DNA from: JAQBDA01 sp964525785
GTDB lineage: Bacteria; Chloroflexota; Anaerolineae; Anaerolineales; UBA4823
DNA length: 28,355 nt
Reading direction: 5' to 3'
NCBI GenBank assembly: GCA_964525785.1
Contig: CAZGIX010000044.1
Span: forward strand, 1-28,355
The notes under the pieces are model-generated. The model saw only the letters and a list, made by a program, of their open reading frames with translations, did no database searches and was not told the origin of the DNA. Both the position numbers and the translations under genes were made by a program. Every line of letters begins with the position of its first letter. Position 1 is the stretch's first letter. This document shows positions 14,486 through 22,558 of the stretch, piece after piece.

Positions 14486-15760
14486 CTATTGACTGACTTC
14501 CTTGAGAGAATCAGCCAGGATTTCAAGGCTCTGGTTGATCTGCGCTTCATTGACCACCAGCGGCGGGATGAAGCGGATGGTGTTATCCCACGGCCCGCAG
14601 GTCAGCAGCAGCAGCTTGCGATCCTGGCAGGCATGCACCAGCCCCTTGGCGGTCGTCTTATCCGGCATGCCCTTTCCATCGCGGAACTCGACGCCCACCA
14701 TCAGGCCTAACCCGCGCACATCGGCGATGACCGGGTACTGTTCCTGCAGGTGGCGCAGTCCTGTGAGGAGCTGCACGCCGCGCTGGCTGGCATTTTCGAC
14801 CATCTTTTCATCCCGCATAGCGCGCACGGTCGCCACCGCGGCTGCGGCTGAGACCACGTTGCCGCCGAAAGTGCCGCCATGCGAGCCGGGCTGCCATTTC
14901 TTCATCAGATCCTGGCGGCTGAATACTCCCGAGATGGGCATTCCAGAACCCAGCCCCTTGGCAACGGTGACGATGTCCGGACGCAGGTCGAAGTGCTCGT
15001 AAGCAAACCATCGACCGGTGCGTCCAAAACCGGATTGGATCTCATCGGTGATCAGCAGGATACCGTGCTGGTCGCATAACTCCCGCAGCCCTTTCAAGAA
15101 GCTGGCGGGCGGTACGACATAGCCTCCCTCCCCTAAAACCGGCTCGATCAAGATGGCGGCGGTCTCTTGCGGGGCAGTCTGGGTGAGGAACAGGTACTCC
15201 AGCTCTTCCAGGCACCACTGGCTGGTTTGTTCTGGACTCCAGCCGTAGCGGAAGGCATACGGGTAAGGCGCCACAAACACCCCCGGCATAAGCGGCTGGT
15301 AGCCTGCCCTGTAGATGGTTTTAGAGGTGGTCAGTGACATGGTGCCTACGGTGCGCCCGTGGAAGCTGCCCTGGAAGACGATCACGTTGGGCCGTCCCGT
15401 CGCCTGGCGCGCCAGCTTGACCGCGCCCTCGACCGCCTCTGCGCCCGAGTTGCTGAAGAAGAAGCCATCCAGGCTGGGATGGGCGATTGTGCGCAGCTCG
15501 TTGATCAGCTGCAGCAGCGGCTCGTGGAAGACGATATTGATTTGGGCATGGATCATCTTGCCAGCCTGCTCGCGGATCGCCTCTACTACCTTAGGATGGC
15601 AGTGCCCGGTATTCGTCACCCCGATGCCGCAGGTAAAATCCAGGTACGGCGTGCCGTCCTGGTCGTAAACATAGCAGCCCTCAGCTCGCGAGGCAATTAT
15701 CGGCGTGTAGCGCGTCCAAACGGGTGAGACGTAGGGTATAGCATCATATATATCCGACAC
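14486..15760 (-). CDS. class III aminotransferase, GABA-aminotransferase-like
   Basis: 424 residues, PLP-dependent. The fold-type I markers are NSGAEAVEGAVKLAR (104-118, phosphate/cofactor loop), GSFHGRT (131-137), IEPVLGEGGY (205-214), TDEIQSGFGRTG (238-249, the Asp contacting the pyridine N), and the Schiff-base Lys268 in VAKGLGSG. The pattern is that of 4-aminobutyrate/ornithine-type omega-aminotransferases that pass an omega-amino group to 2-oxoglutarate. The start codon is GTG with AGGAGG 5 nt upstream. It follows the aldehyde oxidoreductase stop by 24 nt, so the two are one operon: an aldehyde is oxidised to an amino acid and that is then transaminated. Substrate is inferred (GABA or 2-aminoadipate). 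Confidence 0.9.
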   Translation of the reverse strand: MSDIYDAIPYVSPVWTRYTPIIASRAEGCYVYDQDGTPYLDFTCGIGVTNTGHCHPKVVEAIREQAGKMIHAQINIVFHEPLLQLINELRTIAHPSLDGFFFSNSGAEAVEGAVKLARQATGRPNVIVFQGSFHGRTVGTMSLTTSKTIYRAGYQPLMPGVFVAPYPYAFRYGWSPEQTSQWCLEELEYLFLTQTAPQETAAILIEPVLGEGGYVVPPASFLKGLRELCDQHGILLITDEIQSGFGRTGRWFAYEHFDLRPDIVTVAKGLGSGMPISGVFSRQDLMKKWQPGSHGGTFGGNVVSAAAAVATVRAMRDEKMVENASQRGVQLLTGLRHLQEQYPVIADVRGLGLMVGVEFRDGKGMPDKTTAKGLVHACQDRKLLLLTCGPWDNTIRFIPPLVVNEAQINQSLEILADSLKEVSQ

Positions 15761-15784
15761 AAGAACCTCCTGAATCTTAAATCC

Positions 15785-17683
15785 TCAGTCCGCAGCCCAC
15801 TCGATGCCCGCATTCGTTAGGCTGGCACGCGTCGGCACACCATCCTGCGTCCAGCCCAGAATGTGGTAGTAAAGATCCAGTGCGGCTTCGACTTCATCCC
15901 TGTCCAGCGCCACACCGGCGGTCGGGCCTTCCCCACCCAGGGCTTTGAAGAATTTGGCCGGCAGGCGGTCGTCTTTGCGGGTGAATCCCTCGCGGGCATT
16001 GAACAAACGCAGCATGTTCAAACGCCGCTCGCCTACCTTCATCAGCTCGTACAGGCTTACCGGCCAACCGGTGACCGCGCGCACAAATCGTACCACCTCG
16101 TCCGGTCCGTAAAGGGTCCAGGCCGGCCCCCACACGAACTGGCAGAGCTCCAGCGAATCCAGGATGCTGTAGAAGATGTGGGTATAGGCGGCAAAACGCA
16201 CCTTCTCGGGTCCCAGACTGCCGTATGGCGGCGGAGTGCTGAGGTCAAGCTCAGACAGCCGGGTAAGGTACAGAGGTGTTGTGCCTTCCTCGTACATGGG
16301 GTCGTGCTCGCTGGATTGGTGATCAGCACCAAAAGCGTTGACGGCGTAGATGACCGCCAGGGATTTCTTAGCCTGCGGCATATGCGCCGGGGCTTCCTGA
16401 TTTTTAACCGTGATCAGGCAATCCTCCGCTGCCGGTCCCCAAAGTTTGGCCGCACGCGCTGAACCTTGCGCGAGCACTTTTCCGAGCGGTCCGCTGTTCG
16501 TGACGATCTGCTCCAAGGTCGCCAGCATGGCATCTACGTTGCCAAAGCGCAGCTCCAGCCCGCCGGTCTGCGCGGCACCGATGATGCCCTTCTCGTAGCA
16601 CTCCATGGCAAACGCGATGGTCGCCCCACAGGAGATAGTGTCGACGCCGTACATATTGCAGATCTGGTTGGCCTTCGATATGGCTGCCAGGTCATTGATC
16701 CCGCAGTACGAGCCGAACGTGCCGATGGTCTCATACTCCGGACCGCCATAGAGCGGATCCACCAGATGCTCCCCCTCGGTGATCTCCACTACGCGCTTGC
16801 AGTGCACCGCACAGGCGTAGCAGGTATCGCGTTCCTTAAGGATCGTCTCTGTCATGCGCTCGCCACTGATATCCTCCGCCAGGGCGAACTGGCCTGCATT
16901 GTAGTTGAAGGTCGGCAGCGTTCCCATCAAGTGCTGCGGCATGACCACACTGGCAGTTCCATGCTGCCGCAGACCGTCCACATCCGGGTTATCCCCCAGC
17001 CCCTGCGCGCCAGATTTACTGAGAGCAGCCAGGGCTTTCGGATCAGCCACTTTCAGCGGTCCTTTACCCCTGGCGACAATGGCTCTCAAGTTTTTGCTGG
17101 CCATCACCAGGCCCATACCCGTGCGACCATTGCTACGGCTGGCCATCGAAATCAGGCTCGAAAAGAGCACCCCGTTATCGGCAGCCGGGCCATATTGCAG
17201 CACTTCGGCTTTAGGCTCTCCGACCTCGCTGCGCAGCAGGGCATCCACTTCGCCGGTCATTTTTCCCACCAGGTGGCTGGCATCGTGCAAAGTAGCATTG
17301 CCGTGCAACAGAGACAGGTAAACCGGCTTCGGTGAACGTCCTGTAATCACGATGCCATCATAGCCCGAGAACTTCATCTCCGCAGGAAAGAAGCCGCCGG
17401 ATTGCGAATCGCCGATCCCATCGCTGACCGGTGAGCGGGCGTTGACGTTCACCCGGCTTTGCCCGGAGATGGGCGTGCCTGTGGTGACGCTCGCCATGAC
17501 GGTCAGCACAGCTTCTGGCGCCAGGGCGTCGGTGCCGCGCGGCATTTCCCGCAGGATGTAGTACATACCCATGGCACCGCCTCCCATGTACTTGCGATAA
17601 AACTCCTCCGGCGGTTCTTCTACTTGGAGTTTTCCGTACGTCAGATCGACATGTAGAATCTTACCGTTATAACCATATGGCAT
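15785..17683 (-). CDS. aldehyde ferredoxin oxidoreductase (tungsten-type)
   Basis: 632 residues from the ATG at 17683, which has GGAGG 5 nt upstream (a TTG 12 nt earlier is an unlikely start). It oxidises aldehydes to carboxylates, passing electrons to ferredoxin, with a W- or Mo-bispterin and one [4Fe-4S] cluster in the cytoplasm. Cluster ligands are Cys288, Cys291 and Cys295 (CYACAVHC) and Cys514 (LELCQF), in the same spacing logic as Pyrococcus AOR. Other family blocks are FYRKYMGGGAMG near the start, SGYDGIVITGRSPKP, SRSNGRTGMGLVMASKNLRA and GADHQSSEHDP. It has its own upstream region with repeats and leads the pair with the aminotransferase. Neither a ferredoxin gene nor a pterin synthesis gene is beside it. 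Confidence 0.95.
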   Translation of the reverse strand: MPYGYNGKILHVDLTYGKLQVEEPPEEFYRKYMGGGAMGMYYILREMPRGTDALAPEAVLTVMASVTTGTPISGQSRVNVNARSPVSDGIGDSQSGGFFPAEMKFSGYDGIVITGRSPKPVYLSLLHGNATLHDASHLVGKMTGEVDALLRSEVGEPKAEVLQYGPAADNGVLFSSLISMASRSNGRTGMGLVMASKNLRAIVARGKGPLKVADPKALAALSKSGAQGLGDNPDVDGLRQHGTASVVMPQHLMGTLPTFNYNAGQFALAEDISGERMTETILKERDTCYACAVHCKRVVEITEGEHLVDPLYGGPEYETIGTFGSYCGINDLAAISKANQICNMYGVDTISCGATIAFAMECYEKGIIGAAQTGGLELRFGNVDAMLATLEQIVTNSGPLGKVLAQGSARAAKLWGPAAEDCLITVKNQEAPAHMPQAKKSLAVIYAVNAFGADHQSSEHDPMYEEGTTPLYLTRLSELDLSTPPPYGSLGPEKVRFAAYTHIFYSILDSLELCQFVWGPAWTLYGPDEVVRFVRAVTGWPVSLYELMKVGERRLNMLRLFNAREGFTRKDDRLPAKFFKALGGEGPTAGVALDRDEVEAALDLYYHILGWTQDGVPTRASLTNAGIEWAAD

Positions 17684-17734
17684 ATCTGCCTCCAATTTAG
17701 ATAGGACTTACACAGTTGAACAAATCCCAAAGAA

Positions 17735-17838
17735 ACATGTCATAGCGCGGAGCGGAGCGTAGCGACGAAGCCATCTTTCTTTGACAACCTGTCCGGAGAG
17801 AGACTGCTTCGCCAAAGACCGGCTCGCAGTGATGGACA
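17735..17838. repeat. imperfect palindromic repeat element
   Basis: The left part (CATAGCGCGGAGCGGAGCG ... GCGACGAAGCCATCTTTCT) and the reverse complement of the right part (CATCACTGCGAGCCGGTC ... GCGAAGCAGTCTCTCT) align with several mismatches. The words TGCGAGC...GCGAAGCAATCT are typical of an interspersed intergenic repeat common in Chloroflexota and related genomes, so this looks like a decayed head-to-head copy. No open reading frame or transposase is present; a REP/MITE-like element is the likely class. Confidence 0.5.
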
Positions 17839-17855
17839 GTTTCTGATGAGCGCAT

Positions 17856-17908
17856 CGAGGAATCCCTATGACGCTCATCGGAAAGACTCTATTTGCAGGG
17901 ATTCCTCG
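17856..17908. repeat. 12-bp perfect inverted repeat
   Basis: CGAGGAATCCCT (17856-17867) and AGGGATTCCTCG (17897-17908) flank a 29-nt loop. A second pair, GATGAGCG (17845-17852) and CGCTCATC (17872-17879), overlaps it and offers an alternative fold. The right arm ends exactly where the tandem array begins. Confidence 0.65.
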
Positions 17909-17970
17909 TCGCAAAGATCGCCTGTCGCAAAGATCGCCTGTCGCAAAGATCGCCTGTCGCAAAGATCGCT
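17908..17970. repeat. 16-bp tandem repeat, four copies
   Basis: The unit GTCGCAAAGATCGCCT occurs at 17908, 17924, 17940 and 17956 without spacers; the first three copies are identical and the last departs only at its final bases. The first G is shared with the end of the inverted repeat. Replication slippage is the likely origin. Copies are far too short and spacer-less to be a CRISPR. Confidence 0.9.
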
Positions 17971-18022
17971 CCATCAAAAGGGTTACTCCCGCTTCATATA
18001 AATATACAAAACCGTTTCCCGG

Positions 18023-19624
18023 TTAAGCCTCTGCGGGCGAAGCTTCGAACGGGTCCACATCCGGGATGCCCGGCTTGATACGGGAGCGTATTGGGAAGTA
18101 TAATGCTGCGCCTACCGCCATTGCTGCCAACGCCAGCCAAAGCGCGCTGAAACCTTCTTCAGCGATCTGGCTGTACACCGCCAACAGGAAGATAACTGTC
18201 GGTCCCAGCGTGCACAATACAAGGCCAAGCGTCCCGCCGGGGACCTTCTGGCGCGGCACATCTGGCAGGGTCACCCGCAGGCGCCACAGCGCCAGGAAGC
18301 ACCCCAGCAGTACCAACACATTCAGGAAGACATCCACCACTACCAGAAAGGCGAAGGCGTTGAGTGAGAAGATCGAGAAGATCACCCCACATACCAGGAT
18401 CGATACCCAGGGCGTGCCGTAGCGCGGGTGCACCTTTACCATCCAGCGCGGGAACATGCCGTCTTCAGCCAGGGCGAACGGCACGCGCGTGCCTCCCAGG
18501 CCATTCCCGATAAACAGGCCGATCATGCTGAGCACTGCAGCCAGGGTGACCGTCCCGCCCAGGAACCAGGAGAGCGAGCTGTCTACCCCCGCCACCTTAT
18601 TCCCGATGGCATGGGCGATATCGGGGAACTCCCAGCCGACGTCGCTGGTCGGATCCACTTCCCAGGATTCGATCTGCTCGGGTGTGACCCCGTAATCCTC
18701 CATGACCACCCCGATCCCCTGGCCTTCTTCGTATTCCTCGATGCCCCACAGCTGGTAGCGACCGTCATCACCCGCCCCACCATACAGACCCGCGATGGTC
18801 GGGATGGTATAGGTGGCGATAGCCGCAAACAGCACTAGGACCATCGCCAGCGGATAGGTGCGCTTTGGATTGACGATCTCATCCCCGGCGGCGGAGGCCA
18901 GCTCCCAGCCCATGTAGTTCCACATGACCACGAACAAGCCGGTGCTCATGGCTCCCATGAGCGCGCTGCCGGAGATCGCCTCCCCTCCCGGCAAGAAGGG
19001 CAGGGAGACGGAAACGCCGTCGCGCAGCATGTTGTAAAAACCGACCAGCGACATGATGATCAGCGGCACAAGCATGATTGCGCCCAGCCAGTTGGTGGTC
19101 AGCCCGGACAGGCGCGCCCCGCGCACCTGGAGCAGGCTGACCAGCCAGATCATGACCAGAGCCACCAGCCAGGAGAGCACCCAGGAGGGCACCTCCACGC
19201 CGCCGATCGTGGCCCCTTCCCGCAGGGCAGGGATGAAGTACCCCAGGTAGTAAGCTGCATAAACAGGATAGATGGATACATCTACCCAGGCCACCACCCA
19301 GTTCATCCAGCCGGCCAGGAATCCGGGGAAGGGGCCAAAGGCTTGCTTGATCCAGTGGTAGTACCCCCCTTCACGGGGCATCATCGAGTTCAGCTCACGC
19401 ACCATGAGCATGTTCGGAATGCTGTAGATAATGGGGGTGATGAAAAGGAGCAGCAGGGCCAGTCCGGGTCCAGACCAGCCCACCATCGGCTCAACACCAA
19501 ATGAACCGCCACAGACTGTAAAGTAAATCAAGCCAAACAGCGGCAGCAATGTAAGCTCACGTTTGAGCTTCTTGGTTTCAGATTGGATCAGTGTTGCATC
19601 TTGGGCCTTGCTCGCAGTGGCCAT
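18023..19624 (-). CDS. APC-superfamily amino acid/polyamine permease
   Basis: 533 residues, about 12 membrane segments. The family start is clear: LLPLFGLIYFTVCGGSFGVE (TM1 with the GG-S-G substrate-binding break) and MMPREGGYYHWI after TM2. TM6 is FVVMWNYMGWELASAAGDE, and VNPKRTYPLA follows. It imports amino acids or polyamines by H+ symport or exchange. An unusual acidic stretch of about 65 residues (about 281-347; GDDGRYQLWGIEEYEEG...) lies between the seventh and eighth segments, on the presumed outside. The ribosome site is weak (AAGGG 12 nt upstream). The gene sits 42 nt after a Na+/solute symporter gene. Confidence 0.9.
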   Translation of the reverse strand: MATASKAQDATLIQSETKKLKRELTLLPLFGLIYFTVCGGSFGVEPMVGWSGPGLALLLLFITPIIYSIPNMLMVRELNSMMPREGGYYHWIKQAFGPFPGFLAGWMNWVVAWVDVSIYPVYAAYYLGYFIPALREGATIGGVEVPSWVLSWLVALVMIWLVSLLQVRGARLSGLTTNWLGAIMLVPLIIMSLVGFYNMLRDGVSVSLPFLPGGEAISGSALMGAMSTGLFVVMWNYMGWELASAAGDEIVNPKRTYPLAMVLVLFAAIATYTIPTIAGLYGGAGDDGRYQLWGIEEYEEGQGIGVVMEDYGVTPEQIESWEVDPTSDVGWEFPDIAHAIGNKVAGVDSSLSWFLGGTVTLAAVLSMIGLFIGNGLGGTRVPFALAEDGMFPRWMVKVHPRYGTPWVSILVCGVIFSIFSLNAFAFLVVVDVFLNVLVLLGCFLALWRLRVTLPDVPRQKVPGGTLGLVLCTLGPTVIFLLAVYSQIAEEGFSALWLALAAMAVGAALYFPIRSRIKPGIPDVDPFEASPAEA

Positions 19625-19666
19625 AAGTCAGGTGTCCCTTATCCAGGAGAGACGTTACCCGAAGGA

Positions 19667-21253
19667 TCAATCCTCGGTTAACGACTTGCTCCACCCAAAC
19701 GGGTGGCGTGTATCGACCAGGTTATTATTGATATCCCTGAGCGGTTTGGGCGGATCTAGCTTCTGCGTCAGGAGCGAGACGACGATGAAGACCACCACCG
19801 AGATAGCGAATGCCGGCGTTGAGGCGATGTATATCGAATCCCAGACGGCGTCATCCATCACTTCGCCTTCATAAACAACGGGCAGGACATAGGAGCTGTA
19901 GTAGTAGATCCCCAGGATAACCCAGGAGATCACCCCACTGAAGAAGGACGCCAGCGCTCCAATGTGATTGCCTTTCTTCCAGTACATCCCGATCAGGTAG
20001 GGAGCCGCCATGCCGACCAGAATGGAGGTGTTTGCCAGCACCGCCAATTTGTATATCGTAGAGGCGAACAAGGCAATCGCCAGGCTGAAAATCCCGCTCA
20101 TCAACAGGCTGATCCGCGTTAGCTGGAGCAGGCGCTTATCGGCGATATCCGGCTTGAATATCTTGACGATGTTCTCGGTGAACATGGTCGCACCCGCCAG
20201 CATGGAGCTGTCGGAGGTGCTCATCAGCGCGGATGCCAGGGCGCCGATGAATATGGCAGCTAGCAGCGGTGGTAGAAATTTCATCGCCATCGACACCAGC
20301 ACGAACTCAGTTTCAGGTCCTTCCAGCTCCGGGCCAAGCGCACTGAATGCCACAACCCCGATCAGCGGTGAGAGCACGCCGAAAGCCAGGTACAGCCCTG
20401 CAGCCACAAAGGTGGATTTCACGGCTGTATCCTCGTTCTTGGCGGCATTGGTGCGCTGCAGGTAATCTTGTGCCGGGATGGAGCCCAATCCCAGCGCCAG
20501 CCAGGCAGCGATGTAGTAGTACCAGCCATGCATGCCAAAGTAACCGTAGTAGCCGTCCTCGGCGGTGGGCCAGATGGCGAAGGTGTTGGTGGTGTATTGG
20601 GCACCCGCCATATCGAGCATCGACCGTAAACCGCCAACACTGATCATGATGGCAATGGTGATCATCAGCAGCCCAAAGGCAGTCAAGAACATCTGGAGGA
20701 AATCCAGGGCTGTGTCTGCCCACAGGCCGCCCAGCATGGTGTAGAAGACGACGATGACAGCCACGAGGATCATCCCGGTTTGCAGCGGCCAACCCAACAG
20801 AGCCTGCAGGATGGCGCCTCCGGCTACGATCTGGGCCGCCGTCCAGCCGAAGTAGGTGATGATCTGGGTGACCGTGCCGATGACCGACATGGCTGTTCCA
20901 TAGCGCTTCTGGAAGAAGTCCATGATGGTCACAAACTGCGCCCGGCGAGACAGGCGAACCACGAGCAGGCCAGCCAGCACCAGACATAAGGTGGCCCCAA
21001 AGGGATCGAAGACCACACCCTGAAAGCCGTATGAGTAGGCTTCTGAGCTCGAGCCCATCAGGGTCTCAGCGGCGAACCAGGTCGCCATAATCGAAGGCGC
21101 AGCCATCCACAGCGGAAGCCGCCGGCCCGCCAGAACATAGTCCGTATTGGTCTCGACCCGCCTGGATGCCCAAAAACCGATGATCAGGCGAACGATCAAG
21201 ACCACCACGATCGCGGCGATGATCAATCCCGCATATTCATATTGAATTTCCAT
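19667..21253 (-). CDS. sodium:solute symporter family protein (copy 1)
   Basis: 528 residues from the ATG at 21253 (AGGAG 7 nt upstream); a GTG just before it is in frame but less likely. About 13 membrane segments of the SSS/PutP family (LeuT fold). The N-terminal block (TNTDYVLAGRRLPLWMAA, then SIMATWFAAETLMGSSSEAY) and the mid-protein ASALMSTSDSSMLAGATMFT (TM8/Na+ site region) are typical. Substrates of this family include amino acids, sugars and short acids; the operon suggests an amino acid or amine. It is a paralogue of the symporter encoded at 24714-26372. Confidence 0.92.
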   Translation of the reverse strand: MEIQYEYAGLIIAAIVVVLIVRLIIGFWASRRVETNTDYVLAGRRLPLWMAAPSIMATWFAAETLMGSSSEAYSYGFQGVVFDPFGATLCLVLAGLLVVRLSRRAQFVTIMDFFQKRYGTAMSVIGTVTQIITYFGWTAAQIVAGGAILQALLGWPLQTGMILVAVIVVFYTMLGGLWADTALDFLQMFLTAFGLLMITIAIMISVGGLRSMLDMAGAQYTTNTFAIWPTAEDGYYGYFGMHGWYYYIAAWLALGLGSIPAQDYLQRTNAAKNEDTAVKSTFVAAGLYLAFGVLSPLIGVVAFSALGPELEGPETEFVLVSMAMKFLPPLLAAIFIGALASALMSTSDSSMLAGATMFTENIVKIFKPDIADKRLLQLTRISLLMSGIFSLAIALFASTIYKLAVLANTSILVGMAAPYLIGMYWKKGNHIGALASFFSGVISWVILGIYYYSSYVLPVVYEGEVMDDAVWDSIYIASTPAFAISVVVFIVVSLLTQKLDPPKPLRDINNNLVDTRHPFGWSKSLTED

Positions 21254-21309
21254 CACGCATCTCCTCTTTACTCCAGGTAGACTCCCAATTCAGAAATCCG
21301 GAGAGGGGA

Positions 21310-22515
21310 TTACCCCTCTCGAATGCGGTACGGGAAGCCATATTCCTCCATCTTGTTCATAAATGGCGCAGGGTCGAACGACTCTGGCCCTCGGATGCCA
21401 ACCGCCTTCCAGATCCCATGTGCCAGCAGGTCCCAGCCGATTACGGCGTTGAAAGCCGTTTGTGCAACCACCGCCTGGCATCCCCAGGTGCGCATGCATT
21501 CCTCGTTATCCGCTACCTGGTAGATATACACCGTGCGCGGTTTTCCGTCTTTCGTGCCCTTAACCTGAGTCCCGGCGCAGGTCAGGCCAAACATTCGGTC
21601 ACCCAGATGGGCGGGGTCGGGTAGGCAGGCTGCTACTACATCCCGCGGCGCCACCATGACATCTTTTACCTGGATCGGTTCCTTGTTATCCAGACCAAGC
21701 ATATGCAGGGTCTTGAGCACGTCGATGAACTGGTTGCCCAGGCCATATTTGAATGTCACACGCTTGCATTTGACCCAGCGCGGCACCAGCAGCACTTCCT
21801 CATGCTCAACATTGACCACTTCCTGTACACCGATGCCTTCCGGAAACTCGAACATCTCTGGCTCGGAGAACGGCTGGGTTGTGTACCAACCCCGTTCTTT
21901 TTCCCAGATTACCGGCGGATTGAGGCACTCCTCGATCGTAGTCCAGATAGAGAAGTTGGGGGCAAACTCGTAGCCGCGCACTTCCAGGTTCGCACCATCA
22001 CGCACATTGACTTCATCGATCTCATCAAACAGGTAATCCTGGGCATAACGGGCGAAGACGTCCGCCATGCCCGGCTCCACACCCAAACCCAGGAGCGCCA
22101 GCAGCCCTTTTTGCTCCCAGAGATGGGCACGCTCGAACTGGTAATCTCCCAGCTTGATGCCGCACTTGTTGAAAGGGTCATCAGGGTGCGGCGTGGAGAG
22201 GGTCATTGCCATGTCCATATACGTACAGCCGTATGCATAGGCAGCCTCGAAGATGGGCACGTTGAACGACGGATCGCAAGCGTTCATGATCAAGTCGACC
22301 TTGTGCTTGCGGGCCAGGTCCACGATCAGTTCCTGCTTGTTGGCATCCACCCACTCAATGGGGAAGCGCTGCGAGTCATTTAATTTGGCCTGCACCTCCT
22401 TGCAGCGTTCCAGGTTGTAATCGGAGAGAACAACTTTCTCAACGAACGGGCGTGTTTTGGCTATGGAAGCAATCGCCTCTCCCACACCCCCAGTACCTAC
22501 TAGAAGAACTTTCAT
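21310..22515 (-). CDS. saccharopine dehydrogenase-family oxidoreductase (lysine-dehydrogenase/carboxynorspermidine-type)
   Basis: 401 residues. The N-terminal Rossmann domain has VLLVGTGGVGEAIA (4-17), a following acid in LSDYN, and NACDPSFNVPIFEAAYAYG; the C-terminal catalytic domain starts at about 130 (LGLGVEPGMADVFARYA). Members of this superfamily include saccharopine reductase, L-lysine 6-dehydrogenase and carboxynorspermidine/homospermidine synthases, all working on lysine- or polyamine-like omega-amines with NAD(P). AAGGAG lies 6 nt before the ATG. Neighbouring aminotransferase and symporter genes (43 and 56 nt away) place it in an amine/amino acid pathway. Exact substrate cannot be decided; lysine or a carboxy-polyamine is most likely. 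Confidence 0.82.
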   Translation of the reverse strand: MKVLLVGTGGVGEAIASIAKTRPFVEKVVLSDYNLERCKEVQAKLNDSQRFPIEWVDANKQELIVDLARKHKVDLIMNACDPSFNVPIFEAAYAYGCTYMDMAMTLSTPHPDDPFNKCGIKLGDYQFERAHLWEQKGLLALLGLGVEPGMADVFARYAQDYLFDEIDEVNVRDGANLEVRGYEFAPNFSIWTTIEECLNPPVIWEKERGWYTTQPFSEPEMFEFPEGIGVQEVVNVEHEEVLLVPRWVKCKRVTFKYGLGNQFIDVLKTLHMLGLDNKEPIQVKDVMVAPRDVVAACLPDPAHLGDRMFGLTCAGTQVKGTKDGKPRTVYIYQVADNEECMRTWGCQAVVAQTAFNAVIGWDLLAHGIWKAVGIRGPESFDPAPFMNKMEEYGFPYRIREG

Positions 22516-22558
22516 ATCAATCTCCTTTTTGGGCGGTCAACCGATCGCGCAGCCGCAC

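Larger units (their letters stand above)
17696..18022. other. 327-bp intergenic region made of repeats
   Basis: Lies between the APC permease and AOR genes on the - strand. It contains an imperfect palindromic element (about 17735-17838), an inverted repeat (17856-17908) and a 16-bp tandem array (17908-17970), described separately. Apart from the AOR ribosome site I see no gene in it. A promoter for AOR should lie near 17700-17740, but no box pair is convincing. Confidence 0.7.

Noticed and set aside
16466..17335. 289-codon + strand open frame
   Set aside because: It is antisense to the AOR gene, whose cofactor ligands and family motifs are all intact. No protein family is recognisable in the + strand reading.
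17908..17970. CRISPR array
   Set aside because: Units are 16 bp with no spacers, and there are no cas genes in the window.
17708..17977. 89-codon - strand ORF through the repeat region
   Set aside because: Its reading frame simply translates the 16-bp repeat and the palindromes. No independent coding signal is present.
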